From NCBI GenBank assembly GCA_022414725.1, contig CM039462.1, positions 176,731,810 to 176,795,809 on the forward strand: a stretch of 64,000 nt of DNA, written 5' to 3'. The notes beneath the pieces are model-generated. The model was not told the origin of the DNA. It worked only from the letters and a program-made list of their open reading frames with translations, and made no database searches. Source of the stretch: Microglena sp. YARC. Lineage: Eukaryota; Chlorophyta; Chlorophyceae; Chlamydomonadales; Chlamydomonadaceae. Below are positions 35,222 to 46,156 of the stretch, one piece after another (the first letter of the stretch is position 1; every line of letters starts with the position of its first letter). The position numbers and the translations under genes were made by a program.

Positions 35222-36729
35222 GTGCTGCTGGTTCTCATACGTAGGTTAACATGGCCCTATGTGTGAGTGCCTATTCCTCAGCACCTCCTAGACTGACTTA
35301 TAGGGTAGTCTAGATTGGTGGAGCGTTACGACGCTTTGTTTAGGCAGCTTCCTTTCAGCTGTCTTTCTTGGTTTTGGTGGAAGGTGGTACTTAATTCAGA
35401 CCACCGTTATAGCGTCTTGATGGTTTCTGACTCTTAGTTCCATAGGCAGATGGTTCGTTCGGTGGAGCTCATCATAGATTAGCTATTTCTTTTTACTCCA
35501 CACTGTTTTTAGATCACCAGCCCCTCATGTGATTGGAACTTTTTGTGGAGTGTAGTAGTTATTTCCCTTTGGATTTTCCTGTCATTTGGTGGGCTGGGTC
35601 ATCTTGCAGTTGTACATGCAGATGTCCTTGCAGTTGTACTTGCAGATGTACCGCCGCTCACCTCTTTCTTGTTCTTCCGAGTGTATTTCAAGCGCCCTTT
35701 CATTCCTTCCTTTGCAGTAAATTCTTTGAAGTCCTTTTTTCTGCGTTTCCTATTTTTCAGGTGGACAATAGGTTTTATGTACTATGGTTGTACATCTACC
35801 CTTCTATTGTTCATTGAACTGTGTTTCCTTTGTTGGTTACAAGTTTCTTGAAAATTTTAACTTCGCATCCTTTGGATTTTTTCAGTTGCTGCAGGTTTGG
35901 TTTGCTTGTGGTTAGGCGCTTGGTGTGTCTTGAGTGCATGAGTTCTTTGCGGTGCGATACCCACCTCTTAGAATGTTTTAGTTAGTGCCGTAACTCGGGA
36001 TTTATGATAATTAACTTTCATAAATCTTCTTACTTCCATCTTTGGGTAAGAAACCAGTTCATCATGGTTTTTTCATCCCAACCTAGTCATGAATTCTATG
36101 CTAAGAATAGTTTTTAAGGTAGTGGATTTTTCCATCGACTTTTTTTTTTTCCATCGTAGTCTTTAGTGTCCTCTTGTCTGCGTCCTTTAGGCTTTGATTC
36201 TCTCTTGTGCTGCGCTCACACGATATTTCAATCCGTCTCTTTGGTTATCATTGATTGGCGTTAGGTTCCTATTCCCGGATCGGGTTTTCTATACCGTTGT
36301 TCCCCAACTTTGATATACGATTTTTTCAGTCTTCTCTTTAGGTTAAGTTCTCGGTTCTTTCAGTCACCGTTGTTCCCCTTCCTTTGGTATTAGGATTGAT
36401 TTCTGTTTGGCCTCCCTGTGATTTTCTGGTTTGGTGCCTACTATTCTGGATGAATAGTATTTTTGCGCTTACCATGGATGGTTACATTTCCATTTTGGTC
36501 TCAGCTCAGCTCGGTATGACCCAAGTTTTTTGCTGCTACATTTTCGGAGTACTACAGTGGTTTTTGGTTCATCCTTTCTCATCCTTTTATTTTAGACAAG
36601 GCTTTCTTCTGGTTTCCTGTTTTTCCGCCGTTCCTTAGTAATTTTTGTTTGCTACCAGTTTATGGTTCTATATCCCCAGTGCCATAGGTGGAGTACTAGT
36701 ATTGTATGTCACCTGCGTCATAGGTGGAG
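35222..36729 (+). other. Element B internal 3' region, non-coding
   Basis: 1.5 kb equivalent to 30230-31870 of element A in inverse orientation; together they form a long inverted repeat. The 84-codon hydrophobic frame at 36384-36638 is the same as in A. No known protein domain. Two copies of a CCACCTATG/CATAGGTGG motif near 36680 and 36720 precede the LTR; the second is the polypurine tract. Confidence 0.75.
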
Positions 36730-37027
36730 TATCAGCATGAATAGCGGTGCTCTCGCTTGTTTTATGTCTTGGTGACTCCTTGTGTACTCCCTTAGAGCTA
36801 TCGGTCCTGACAGTACTATGTCAGCTTCCTGTTGACTGCGTCATCGGTTCTTCTAACACGCGCTGTCTAGCCTGTACCCTGATCAGGTTCCAGGCTACCG
36901 CCCCCTTTCCTCCACTGGTGCCCCTTAATGGGTCTCCTGTGCTTGTAACTTATTCTCGTCTCCGCATTTATAGATTGGCGTGCTGCACACACAAAGTCCA
37001 CTCTCCGGAGTGTTATCCAAGCTGATA
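36730..37027 (+). repeat. 3' LTR of element B
   Basis: 298 bp, ends TATCAGC and GCTGATA, immediately followed by the ATTCC duplication. Confidence 0.93.
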
Positions 37028-38243
37028 ATTCCTAAGCCCTATCAGAACAATCAAACACTTGAGCACAAAACCCATGTAGCTAAGGCATACACCTAAGGAG
37101 GGCACCCAGGGGAAGGACCAGGGGCACGGGAAGACAAAGAACGCGACCTCTGTCGAACCACGGAACGCACCCAGGGGTCCCAAGGATCCTAAGAGAGAAA
37201 AAAATATCCACCAAGATATCATGCCAAAGAACCTCCACGGCCGCTGGACTAGGGCCAGGACGGCGTCCACTTCGGCCTGTAGCATGGGCGAAGTCCGGCG
37301 CTGCGAGACCTAGGATCACAGAAGGTGGGGAAGCGTTAGGTCGAAGTCGAGATTTGAGGTATGGGAAAAAAGGAGACGAGGATGAAAGTGCAGCAAGTCG
37401 CACCTGGTGCAGAAAATCGCACCAATGGCAGAAAATCGCAAATCGCAAGGGCAGAATTCGAAAATTTATCGCTAGGATGCGAAGAGCAGAGCCGAGGCAT
37501 GTAAAGGTCCTAATATCCCGCCGTCGATGATCAGTCAATCCCAAGTCCCCACCTCTATCGCTCGACTCACCCGGTTGGGGGGTAGAGGGAGCAGCACTCG
37601 GTAGTGGTGCTGACCATACCCCCCTGCTTCCTACCACCTCCAGAATCTCCAGGTCCAGACGCGTAGGTCGTCCTCCTCTGGCGAACCCTACGGCAGTGCC
37701 GGCGATCCGCAAGCTTGATCGAAAAAATTCTCAAGAAGGTAGCACAGAGCCACTAGAGCGCAAGCTCATGCCAGTAGCCGACCGTCGGCAGGGCAGAGCA
37801 AAGGGGGCACAGACGACGTAGACATCAGCAGGGATCTTGGTCGGCTTGGCAACCTCCGGTACGCAGGCAGAGCCGCAAACACCGGAGAAATGGTAGCGAC
37901 GTCAAGGACGCGAGCAGAAGAAGACGGGGAACCTCCACCGATGTCCAGGCTAGTCGCCGACTTGAGTCTGCACGTCACAGTCATCTACGACAGACGGGAG
38001 GAGGCGACAGACGGCAGGGGAGGAAAAAGAAGGGAAGATGGAGGAATGATTGGGGGGGTTACTTCCACGATGGCGGAAGGATCCTCCTCTCCGGCAGCAA
38101 AGGCCGCTGGCGCGCAATCGTCTAGCCAATTTGTCGTCATGTCAGGACTTCGGAACTTCCAGAATGAAGCTCGTTGAAGCCAAGTAGAGGACGACGCATA
38201 AGATGCATTGCAAAGCAGTGGTACCATGAGGAGCCCGATAACC
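37028..38243 (-). pseudogene. Element A: 5' internal region with gag-like remnants
   Basis: Minus-strand continuation of element A beyond nested element B. Frames parallel those of B and C (FRSPDMTTNWLDDCAPAAFA near 38100-38170; TRLDLEILEVVGSRG near 37630-37690) with clear divergence, so A is a related but distinct family. The primer-site motif GGTTATCGGGC ends the region at 38243. No intact gene. Confidence 0.5.
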
Positions 38244-38589
38244 TATCAGCTTTAATACACTCCGTGGAGTGGACAGAGATGAAAGCAGCGGAACAGACAC
38301 GCCAATCTATACACGGAGACGAGAGTAACATTACAAAAGACTGGGGAACCATAAAGGGACACCAGCGGAGGAAAGGGGCGGTAGCCTGGAACCTGATCAG
38401 GGTACAGGCTAGACAGCGCGTGTCAGAAGAACCGATGACGCAGTCAACAGGAAGTCGTCACAGTGTCATGAAGAATGACACAGTCTACGGGAAGCTGACA
38501 CAGTACTGTCTAGACCGATAGTTCTAAGGAAGTACACAAGGAGTCACCAAGACATAAAACAAGTGAGAGCACCGCTATTCATGCTGATA
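38244..38589 (-). repeat. LTR of element A (5' LTR)
   Basis: 346 bp, same ends as the copy at 29884. Differences include ACGCGCC/ACACGCC, GAATAAC/GAGTAAC and CCGCCATT/CCGCTATT. Confidence 0.9.
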
Positions 38590-38864
38590 GTTCGGTTGCG
38601 TTTTGGGAAGTAGGCTACGAAATCGGTTGCGTCTCAGTACGCAGGCTGTACAATCCGTTGCGTGTCAGGACGCATAGCTGAACGTCCTCCTGAACAACCC
38701 TGGTTACAGTCCAGGGTTAGCCAAATAGGCTGAAGGGACCAGCCCAACCCCGATTTTAAAAATGCCACTTGGCACACGGCACATCCTGCCCGCTGTCCAT
38801 TTTTATAACAATATGCGGGTTTTCGAGTCACGTCCTCACACCTTCAGAACAACTGATGAGCAAC
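38590..38864 (+). repeat. tRNA-array unit, segment between elements A and C
   Basis: GTTCGGTTGCG through the CCCTGG..CCAGGG hairpin to CTGATGAGCAAC continues the unit with no bases lost, then element C is inserted. Confidence 0.93.
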
Positions 38865-39162
38865 TATCAGCTTGGATAACACTCCGGAGAGTGGACTTTG
38901 TGTGTGCAGCACGCCAATCTATAAATGCGGAGACGAGAATAAGTTACAAGCACAGGAGACCCATTAAGGGGCACCAGTGGAGGAAAGGGGGCGGTAGCCT
39001 GGAACCTGATCAGGGTACAGGCTAGACAGCGCGTGTCAGAAGAACCGATGACGCAGTCAACAGGAAGCTGACATAGTACTGTCAGGACCGATAGTTCTAA
39101 GGGAGTACACAAGGAGTCACCAAGACATAAAACAAGCGAGAGCACCGCTATTCATGCTGATA
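38865..39162 (-). repeat. 3' LTR of element C
   Basis: 298 bp, TATCAGCTTGGATAACAC to TTCATGCTGATA on +; identical to 42832-43129. Confidence 0.93.
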
Positions 39163-40603
39163 CTCCACCTATGACGCAGGTGACATATAATACTAGTACT
39201 CCACCTATGGCACTGGGGATATAGAACCATAAACTGGTAGCAAACAAAAATTACTAAGGAACGGCGGAAAAACAGGAAACCAGAAGAAAGCCTTGTCTAA
39301 AATAAAAGGATGAGAAAGGATGAACCAAAAACCACTGTAGTACTCCGAAAATGTAGCAGCAAAAAAACTTGGGTCATACCGAGCTGAGCTGAGACCAAAA
39401 TGGAAATGTAACCATCCATGGTAAGCGCAAAAATACTATTCATCCAGAATAGTAGGCACCAAACCAGAAAATCACAGGGAGGCCAAACAGAAATCAATCC
39501 TAATACCAAAGGAAGGGGAACAACGGTGACTGAAAGAACCGAGAACTTAACCTAAAGAGAAGACTGAAAAAATCGTATATCAAAGTTGGGGAACAACGGT
39601 ATAGAAAACCCGATCCGGGAATAGGAACCTAACGCCAATCAATGATAACCAAAGAGACGGATTGAAATATCGTGTGAGAGCAGCACACGAGAGAATCAAA
39701 GCCTAAAGGACGCAGACAAGAGGACACTAAAGACTACGATGGAAAAAAAAAGTCGATGGAAAAATCCACTACCTTAGCATAGAATTCATGACTAGGTTGG
39801 GATGAAAAAACCATGATGAACTGGTTTCTCACTCAAAGATGGAAGTAAGAAGATTTATGAAAGTTAATTATCATAAATCCCCAGCTACGGCACTAACGAA
39901 AAACATTCTAAGAGGTGGGTATCGCACCGCAAAGAACTCATGCACTCAAGACACACCAAGCGCCTAACCACAAGCAAACCAAACCTGCAGTAACTGAAAA
40001 AATCCAAAGGATGCGAAGTTAAAATTTTCAAGAAACTTGTAACCAACAAAGGAAACACAGTTCAATGAACAATAGAAGGGTAGATGTACAACCATAGTAC
40101 ATAAAACCTATTGTCCACCTGAAAAATAGTAAACGCATAAAAAGGACTTCAAAGAATTTACTGCAAAGGATGGACTGAAAGGGCGCTTGAAATACACTCG
40201 GAAAACAAGAAAGAGGTGAGCGGCGGTACATCTGCAAGTACAACTGCAAGATTACCCAGCCCACCAATTCACAGTAAAATCCGAAGGGAAACAACTACTA
40301 CACTCCACAAAAAGTTCCAATCACATGAGGGGCTGGTGATCTAAAAACAGTGTGGAGTAAAAAGAAATAGCTTATCTATGATGAGCTCCACCGAACGAAC
40401 CATCTGCCTATGGAACTAAGAGTCAGAAACCATCAAGACGCTATAACGGTGGTCTGAATTAAGTACCACCTTCCACCAAAACCAAGAAAGACAGCTGAAA
40501 GGAAGCTGCCTAAACAAAGCGTCGTAACGCTCCACCAATCTAGACTACCCTATAAGTCAGTCTAGGAGGTGCTGAGGAATAGGCACTCACACATAGGGCC
40601 ATG
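39163..40603 (-). other. Element C internal 3' region, non-coding
   Basis: Counterpart of 30230-31700 in A. Contains the shared GCAAGTACAACTGCAAG repeat (fewer copies than in A) and AT-rich DNA. No protein domain. Confidence 0.75.
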
Positions 40604-42831
40604 TTAACCTACGTATGAGAACCAGCAGCACCTAAAACAATGAATCCTGGTTGACTGTAACACCCCAGCCATACGCAGTATCAAGCTAGACCAGTGTTCA
40701 AGATCATCACTTACCCATTCGGCAACGGCTACATCATCACATGGGCTTGACCCGAGTAATCCACCAGGGACGACAGGAGGCGTCGGAATTATCGACACCC
40801 GCGAGCCATCCGAGGTGGTCGGAGGTTGGCGACTATTAGTCAATGGACCTGATTCAGGTACCACTATGATCGAAGGCTGTCTAAATCCTAAAGCTTCACC
40901 GCTAAAACGTGGCACAGAGGAGGGCCTGGCGACCCCCTGAGATTCGGCTAAGATTATAGTTGGATATCCAACTCCCCCCGCCCTAAAACTTCACACACAA
41001 TACAGCAAGATCAGGCCCTGGTCTAGAATGCAACAATGATACATCCAGCCAGGCCAGCCAACAACAATTGGGGTTGTTAAAGGGCGTAGGGAATTACCGG
41101 TAACACATAACATATCACCGTTTGATGACAGGAGGGATGCAAGCGGGCACGGGGACCCATACTAATGGGAGAACCCAGAAAGACAGTTTAGAACTGAACT
41201 GGAGATAGAGAGTACATCACTACTCACTACTAACTGGCGCAACATTGGAAACCCAAATATAATAACCCTTACTCACCAGGGAATACCCAACCAGTCTACC
41301 AAATAATGTCTTTTTAACTAGCTTGTTGCGTGACTGCCCAATACTAAGATTACATAGCAAGGGCAACCAAACAAACGCAACAACGACACATCAGGTGCAA
41401 CCCAAAGAAAAGCTCCGAAGGAGTCTTGTCTCCCTAGATGAACACGCGATTGCAAAGATAACACACTAGCACCATGCTGAGCAGTGTCATCATCAACAAC
41501 TCATGCATGCCCCAACTAATCGAGATCAACCATGCCTCTATACCACTTAACTAAAAATTCCTAAGCCCTATCAGAACTCAAACACTTGAACTCAAACTCA
41601 CGTAGCTAAGGCATACACCTAAGGGGGGGAACCAGGGGCACGGGAAGACAAAGGAGTAACCTCTGTCGAACCACGGAACGCACCCAGGGGTCACAAGGAG
41701 CCTAAGAGAGAAAAAATATCCACCAAGATATCATGCCAAAGATCCTCCACGGCCGCTGGACTAGGGCCAGGACGGCGTCCACTTCGGCCTGTAGCATGGG
41801 CGAAGTCCGGCGCTGCGAGACCTGGGATCACAGAAGGTGGGGAAGCGTTAGGTCGAAGTCGAGATTTGAGGTATGGGAAAAAGGAGACGGGAATGACAGT
41901 GCAGCAAGTCACACCTGGTGCAGAAAATCGCACCAATGGCAGAAAATCGCAAATCGCAAGGGCAGAATTCGAACATTTATCGCTAGGATGCGAAGAGCAT
42001 AGCCGAGGCATGTAAAGGTCCTAATATCCCGCCGTCGATGATCAGTCAATCCCAAGTCCCCACCTCTATCGCTCGACTCACCCGGTTGGGGGGTAGAGGG
42101 AGCAGCACCCGTAGTGGTGCTGACCATACCCCCCTGCTTCCTACCACCTCCAGAATCTCCAGGTCCAGACGCGTAGGTCGTCCTCCTCTGGCGAACCCTA
42201 CGGCAGTGCCGGCGATCCGCCAGCTTGATCGAAAAAAATTCTCCAGAAGGTAGCACAGAGCCACTAGAGCGCAAGCTCATGCCAGTAGCCGACCGTCGGC
42301 TGGGCAGAGCAAAGGGGGCAAAGACGACGTAGACATCAGCAGGGAGCTTGGTCGGCTTGGCAACCTCCGGTATGCAGGCAGAGCCTCAAACACCGGAGAA
42401 AGGTTAGCGACGTCAAGGACGCGAGCAGACGAAGACGGGGTATCTCCACCGATGTCCAGGCTAGTCGCCGACTTGAGTCTGCACGTCACAGTCATCTACG
42501 ACAGACGGGAGGAGGCGACAGACGGCAGGGGAGGAAAAGGAAGAGAAGATGGAGGAATGACCGGGGGGGGTTACTTCCACGATGGCGGAAGGACTCTCAT
42601 GACCGCTAGCAGAGGCAGCTGGTGCACAAACGTCTAGCCAATCATCAAGAGGAGCCGTTCCTCCGTTGGAAGGATTGGTCGCAGCCATCGCTGAGAATGA
42701 TACTGCGCATCCCGCGCGTCAAGGAAAGACCATCCATGTCATGGAGTTTCTCAAAATGGCGGGAGGTCCTCGCGGAAGTTGCATCGCAAAGCAGTGGTAG
42801 TAAATGAAGGGCCGTATAACCTATCAGCTTG
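40604..42831 (-). pseudogene. Element C: gag-like, integrase-end and linker remnants
   Basis: Reading 5' to 3' on minus: primer site at 42831; a frame with AATNPSNGGTAPLDDWLDVC (42461-42688); basic segment LADRRHCRRVRQRRTTYASG (about 42150-42230); integrase end with PDVSLLRLFGCPCYV (about 41340-41420); linker frame SGEALGFRQPSIIVVPE (40604-40915). All parts are separated by stops or shifts. Same order as in B; the catalytic part of integrase and all of RT are absent. Confidence 0.6.
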
Positions 42832-43129
42832 GATAACACTCCGGAGAGTGGACTTTGTGTGTGCAGCACGCCAATCTATAAATGCGGAGACGAGAATAAG
42901 TTACAAGCACAGGAGACCCATTAAGGGGCACCAGTGGAGGAAAGGGGGCGGTAGCCTGGAACCTGATCAGGGTACAGGCTAGACAGCGCGTGTCAGAAGA
43001 ACCGATGACGCAGTCAACAGGAAGCTGACATAGTACTGTCAGGACCGATAGTTCTAAGGGAGTACACAAGGAGTCACCAAGACATAAAACAAGCGAGAGC
43101 ACCGCTATTCATGCTGATAGCAACCAAGT
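42832..43129 (-). repeat. 5' LTR of element C
   Basis: 298 bp, identical to 38865-39162, followed by the GCAAC duplication and the resumed array unit. Confidence 0.93.
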
Positions 43130-43159
43130 CCATGACATCATTTTTAGAATAGAAGCAAG
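43130..43159 (+). repeat. tRNA-array unit, 30-bp segment between element C and the hAT-type element
   Basis: GCAACCAAGTCCATGACATC to GAAGCAAG, normal unit sequence. Its last eight bases are the left target-site copy of the next element. Confidence 0.9.
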
Positions 43160-44565
43160 CGGGGGGTGTTCCAAAAGTATGTGGGGAGGCGCACGCTGTT
43201 AATCGTCTCCGAATTGGTCGTAAGCCCCGAAACCGTCGGAACAAGTGAAAAAAGTGGCTGAGGGCTGAGATCTGGGGGGTCCCAGAGGGGTGGGTGGGTG
43301 GGTGGGTGGGTGGGGGGGGGTGTCGAGGCCGATCTCAAAATGTTCTCACAACTTCTTCGTCTGTGGCCAGAATCGAACGTGCAGCACACCATTGAAAACG
43401 CCTCGACGAAAGCGTTACGAATATGCAATCGTTCACTCGATTAGACCCAGGGTGTAATTAAGTGGATGTACTGGAAGGTACATCCAGTCTGGACGCAAAC
43501 CAGAACTTCACAACTAAGCCGACCAGTTCCTGACTTAGCAGTTGGAAGCTCAAGCGGCAGGAATCCGCGCTTGCTTACAGCAACGGATAAAAAGAAAGGT
43601 CAAGGTCCAGGCCCGGGCTGAGGCCGAGGCTAGAGCAGCCCAGGCCAAATCGCCCACAACTCGAGCCGAGGCGCCTTCCGCACCCGGGCCCTTGACGACA
43701 ACTTGCAACATCTGCAATGCCGTGGTCCAGTGCCCTCCCAGCAACAAGGCAAGCCTAAAGTCGCACCAGGCCAGCAAGCAGTGCATGTCAATCAAGGCGT
43801 CCAAGTCTGGCATTTTCCCCCTCTCCAAGTTCTTCAAGCCACTGTCTGGAGTTCCACTCGGCATGAAGCTCAAGCCCAAGCAAGTGGATGCTATGTACAA
43901 AGACCTGCTCTTGACGCTCAAGGAACAACAACCCGAGTCAGCTGTTGGAAGCCCAAACAATAGGAAGCCCGAGTCAGCCTCGTTGTTTTGGAGCAAAGTG
44001 CTGAAGTAAAGAGCTTTGGATGGTCTACAAGACATGCAGCAAACTGAGCATAGCCTATCCACAAGCGCCAAGGATCAAGCTAGACAAATAGTTTACTTTA
44101 TGCGGGTGTCGGGTGGATGGAGGGGTGTTTCACTACCTGAGGCCCCTTTGGCCCCACACCGGTGTATCTAAGGAGACTCCTTTAGCCTGCATGTAGCTGA
44201 TGATATTTATGAACTACTACACTTCGAACACTGCTTCGAACTAAATGTAACTGCAGATGAAACTCACAAGTAGCAGCCTACCTCTTGTTACTGGAGATGT
44301 TTTCGTGGGTGTGTGTGTGTGCGTGTGTGTGTGTGTGTGTGTGTTCAGGGATCGCTTATACGCAAGCCAAACCACGTTTTTAAGATGAGTACTTGATAGA
44401 GCTTGAGGTAAGGGTCAGTATACACCTAACTTTCATGACCTAATTATGATTGGTGAGAAAGATATTGACCTTTTAAGCCAATAGGGGGGGGGGGGGGGGG
44501 GGGAAAGGGCAAAAAAAAAACTTCATAGCATGGGTGTCTAAAAATAACTTCTTGAACACCCCCTG
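43160..44565 (+). mobile_element. hAT-type DNA transposon, short non-autonomous form
   Basis: 1406 bp. Left end CGGGGGGTGTTCCAAAAGT, right end (inverted) CAGGGGGTGTTCAAGAAGT: ~18-bp imperfect terminal inverted repeats. Flanks are GAAGCAAG and GAAGGAAG, an 8-bp duplication with one mismatch. CAGGG ends with 8-bp duplications are the hAT signature. Inside: a (GGGT)n stretch at 43287-43321, one zinc-finger-like frame (43542-44009), a (GT)n microsatellite (44309-44344) and a G-run (44485-44503). No transposase catalytic domain. Confidence 0.72.
43542..44009 (+). CDS. Zinc-finger-like protein of the hAT-type element
   Basis: A 155-codon frame, the only sizeable one in the element. Residues 1-50 are Ala/Arg/Lys-rich and probably helical. 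Residues ~55-82 form CNICNAVVQC..LKSHQASKQC, a C-x2-C-x(n)-H-x4-C pattern compatible with a BED-type finger, the N-terminal DNA-binding module of hAT transposases. It then runs FPLSKFFKPLSG and LKPKQVDAMYKDLLLTLK and stops at 44009. It could be the first exon of a transposase whose rest is deleted, or a captured host fragment. Start chosen as the first Met in frame; no expression evidence. Confidence 0.5.
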   Translation: MEAQAAGIRACLQQRIKRKVKVQARAEAEARAAQAKSPTTRAEAPSAPGPLTTTCNICNAVVQCPPSNKASLKSHQASKQCMSIKASKSGIFPLSKFFKPLSGVPLGMKLKPKQVDAMYKDLLLTLKEQQPESAVGSPNNRKPESASLFWSKVLK

Positions 44566-45911
44566 GAAGGAAGACTGGTTTGTAGATCTTAGTGCAACCG
44601 CTTGCCAGGCTGGCACCAGATCACGCTGGGATGCGACTCTTTGGCCGAACGGTCTAAGGCGCTAGCTTAAGGTGCTATTTCGTAAGAGCGTGGGTCAAAT
44701 CCCACATGAGTCACAACGAACTACCCGAAAGTGTGACATGTTTTAATTTAATGTGACGCGAATCGGAACACCCAGAGTACCAACCAAGGCCGAGGGGGGG
44801 TGGGGGGTGGAAAGCAAAAGAGATGCTGGGTCACTGTGGTGTCGAACCCATCGATCATGTAAAGTGCAAATTGTGTAGCGGCACCCCTCTGCTGTCACAC
44901 ACCCAATGGCTCCGCAACCCACAGTACAGCCATGATCTCAGCCGCCCCTTGTGGTTATGGTGCCAAAGTACGTGCATTTTCAGCAATTGTTACGGCGTAT
45001 CCATTGCTGTTGGTCTTATGACCGTTGGGTATGTGTGGACAAGGTCAAATCATCGTCCTCAGTGCTATGGTGTCTTTGGTGGGGATTGTTGGTTAGGGCC
45101 CCCTTAGCCCCTTATGTGCCCACTTTCAAAACTGGGGGGAGGGGGTCTTCATTTCTTCAATCATCACTAGTGTAGCAGTGTGCAGGGTTGGGAAGTACGC
45201 TATCCTACAATATCGGGTATCGTATGATATACCCCCTTGTTCTCATTCCGATATGCGAATACAAGTGGTACACGATAGCGTAGGCGTCCGAGATATTGTA
45301 CGATATCGTACGAGATGTTCGGGACTGAACCAATTCAAGATTCCCAGCCCATTTTACTATGTGCATGTTACAGTCAGGGTTGTTCAGGACGCTGCGTCCT
45401 GCGTCGCATGTGCGACGTGGGGAGGGTCAGTTGCGTCGCAGACGCAACTTCAATGGGTAGGTTGCGTCGCAGGACGCAGGCTGTGGGGTCGGTTATGGGT
45501 TGGTTGCGAGTCGGTTGCATCTGAGGACGCAGGCTATGCTGGTTCGGTTGCGTTTCGGGAAGTAGGCTACGAAATCGGTTGCGTCTCAGTACGCAGGCTG
45601 TACAATCCGTTGCGTGTCAGGACGCATAGCTGGACGTCCTCCTGAACAACCCTGGTTACAGTCCAGGGTTAGCCAAATAGGCTGAAGGGACCAGCCCAAC
45701 CCCGATTTTAAAAATACCACTTGGCACACGGCACATCCTGCCCGCTGTCCATTTGTATAACAATATGCGGGTTTTCGAGTCGCTTCCTCACACCTTTAGA
45801 ACAACTGATGAGCAACCAAGTCCATGACATCATTTTTAGAATAGAAGCAAGACTGGTTTGTAGATCTTAGTGCAACCGCTTGCCAGGCTGGCACCAAATC
45901 ACGCTGGGATG
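44566..45911 (+). repeat. tRNA-array unit, segment between the hAT-type element and LINE 2
   Basis: Starts with the right 8-bp target-site copy, contains tRNA copy 9 and one almost whole unit (1277 bp from the tRNA start), and ends with ACGCTGGGATG, the left target-site copy of LINE 2, one base short of the place where the next tRNA copy begins its acceptor context. Confidence 0.93.
44635..44713 (+). tRNA. tRNA-Leu-like with AAG anticodon, array copy 9
   Basis: Anticodon loop TTAAGGT: C34 is replaced by A, giving AAG, still a leucine anticodon. Defects: D arm CCGAACGG, anticodon stem end GCTAT, T loop one base short (GTGGG TCAAAT CCCAC), acceptor ATGAGTC. Confidence 0.55.
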
Positions 45912-45954
45912 AAATTGAAATTGAAATTGTTACATCCGTGTAGAACCGTTACTC
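45912..45954 (-). other. LINE 2 3' end and (AATTTC)n tail
   Basis: The last bases of the 3' UTR (GAGTAACGG to GGATGTAAC on minus) and three copies of AATTTC next to the target-site duplication. A short-unit tail instead of poly(A), as in several algal and I-type LINEs. Confidence 0.8.
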
Positions 45955-45959
45955 ACAGG

Positions 45960-46156
45960 TGACAGAGTTCAGGGGACGTGAGGAGACCAGGAACGAAGTG
46001 TTTAGACAACTGGACAGTTAAAAGAGCCGAGGGACGCCTCTTGAGAGAGGAGTCCTGACGGCAAACCCCAAAACCCTTAGGTTACGGGAAAGGACAGACG
46101 CGATAGGTTGCGTAGCCAATAGGCCAGGTAGAACCAATGAACAGCTAAAGCTGACA
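45960..46156 (-). repeat. 3' LTR of the short copia element
   Basis: 197 bp, TGACAGAGTTCAGGGGACG to CTAAAGCTGACA on +. Identical to 48606-48802. Confidence 0.95.

Larger units (their letters stand above)
32770..37027 (+). mobile_element. LTR element B, nested in A in opposite orientation
   Basis: 4258 bp, 5-bp duplication ATTCC on both sides (32765-32769 and 37028-37032), 298-bp LTRs with two differences. Plus orientation: GGTTATACGGCCC primer site right after the 5' LTR (33068-33080), ATAGGTGGAG polypurine tract before the 3' LTR. Removing it rejoins element A as TTAACTAAAAATTCCTAAGCC, exactly the sequence that element C shows uninterrupted near 41560. Same family as C, with no RT. Confidence 0.92.
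29884..38589 (-). mobile_element. LTR element A (Ty1/copia-derived), interrupted by element B
   Basis: Flanked by the 5-bp duplication GTTCG (29879-29883 and 38590-38594) and bounded by 346-bp direct LTRs with only about three differences. LTR ends are TATCAGC and GCTGATA. Minus orientation: a GGTTAT primer-site motif directly follows the 5' LTR (38232-38243) and a polypurine AGGTGGAG precedes the 3' LTR (30230-30240). Without element B it is ~4.4 kb. It has a copia-type integrase fragment but no RT, so it must have depended on another element. It is older than B, which sits inside it. Confidence 0.88.
38865..43129 (-). mobile_element. LTR element C (Ty1/copia-derived, no RT)
   Basis: 4265 bp, duplication GCAAC (38860-38864 and 43130-43134), 298-bp LTRs that I find identical, so it is the youngest of the three. 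Primer site GGTTATACGGCCC at 42819-42831, polypurine AGGTGGAG at 39163 onward (minus strand). The inside carries gag-like remnants (about 41560-42700), integrase end (about 41370-41430), linker (40604-40915) and 1.4 kb non-coding 3' DNA, no RT or RNase H. The same deleted layout in B and C means that this short form has itself been moving, helped by another element. Confidence 0.92.
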
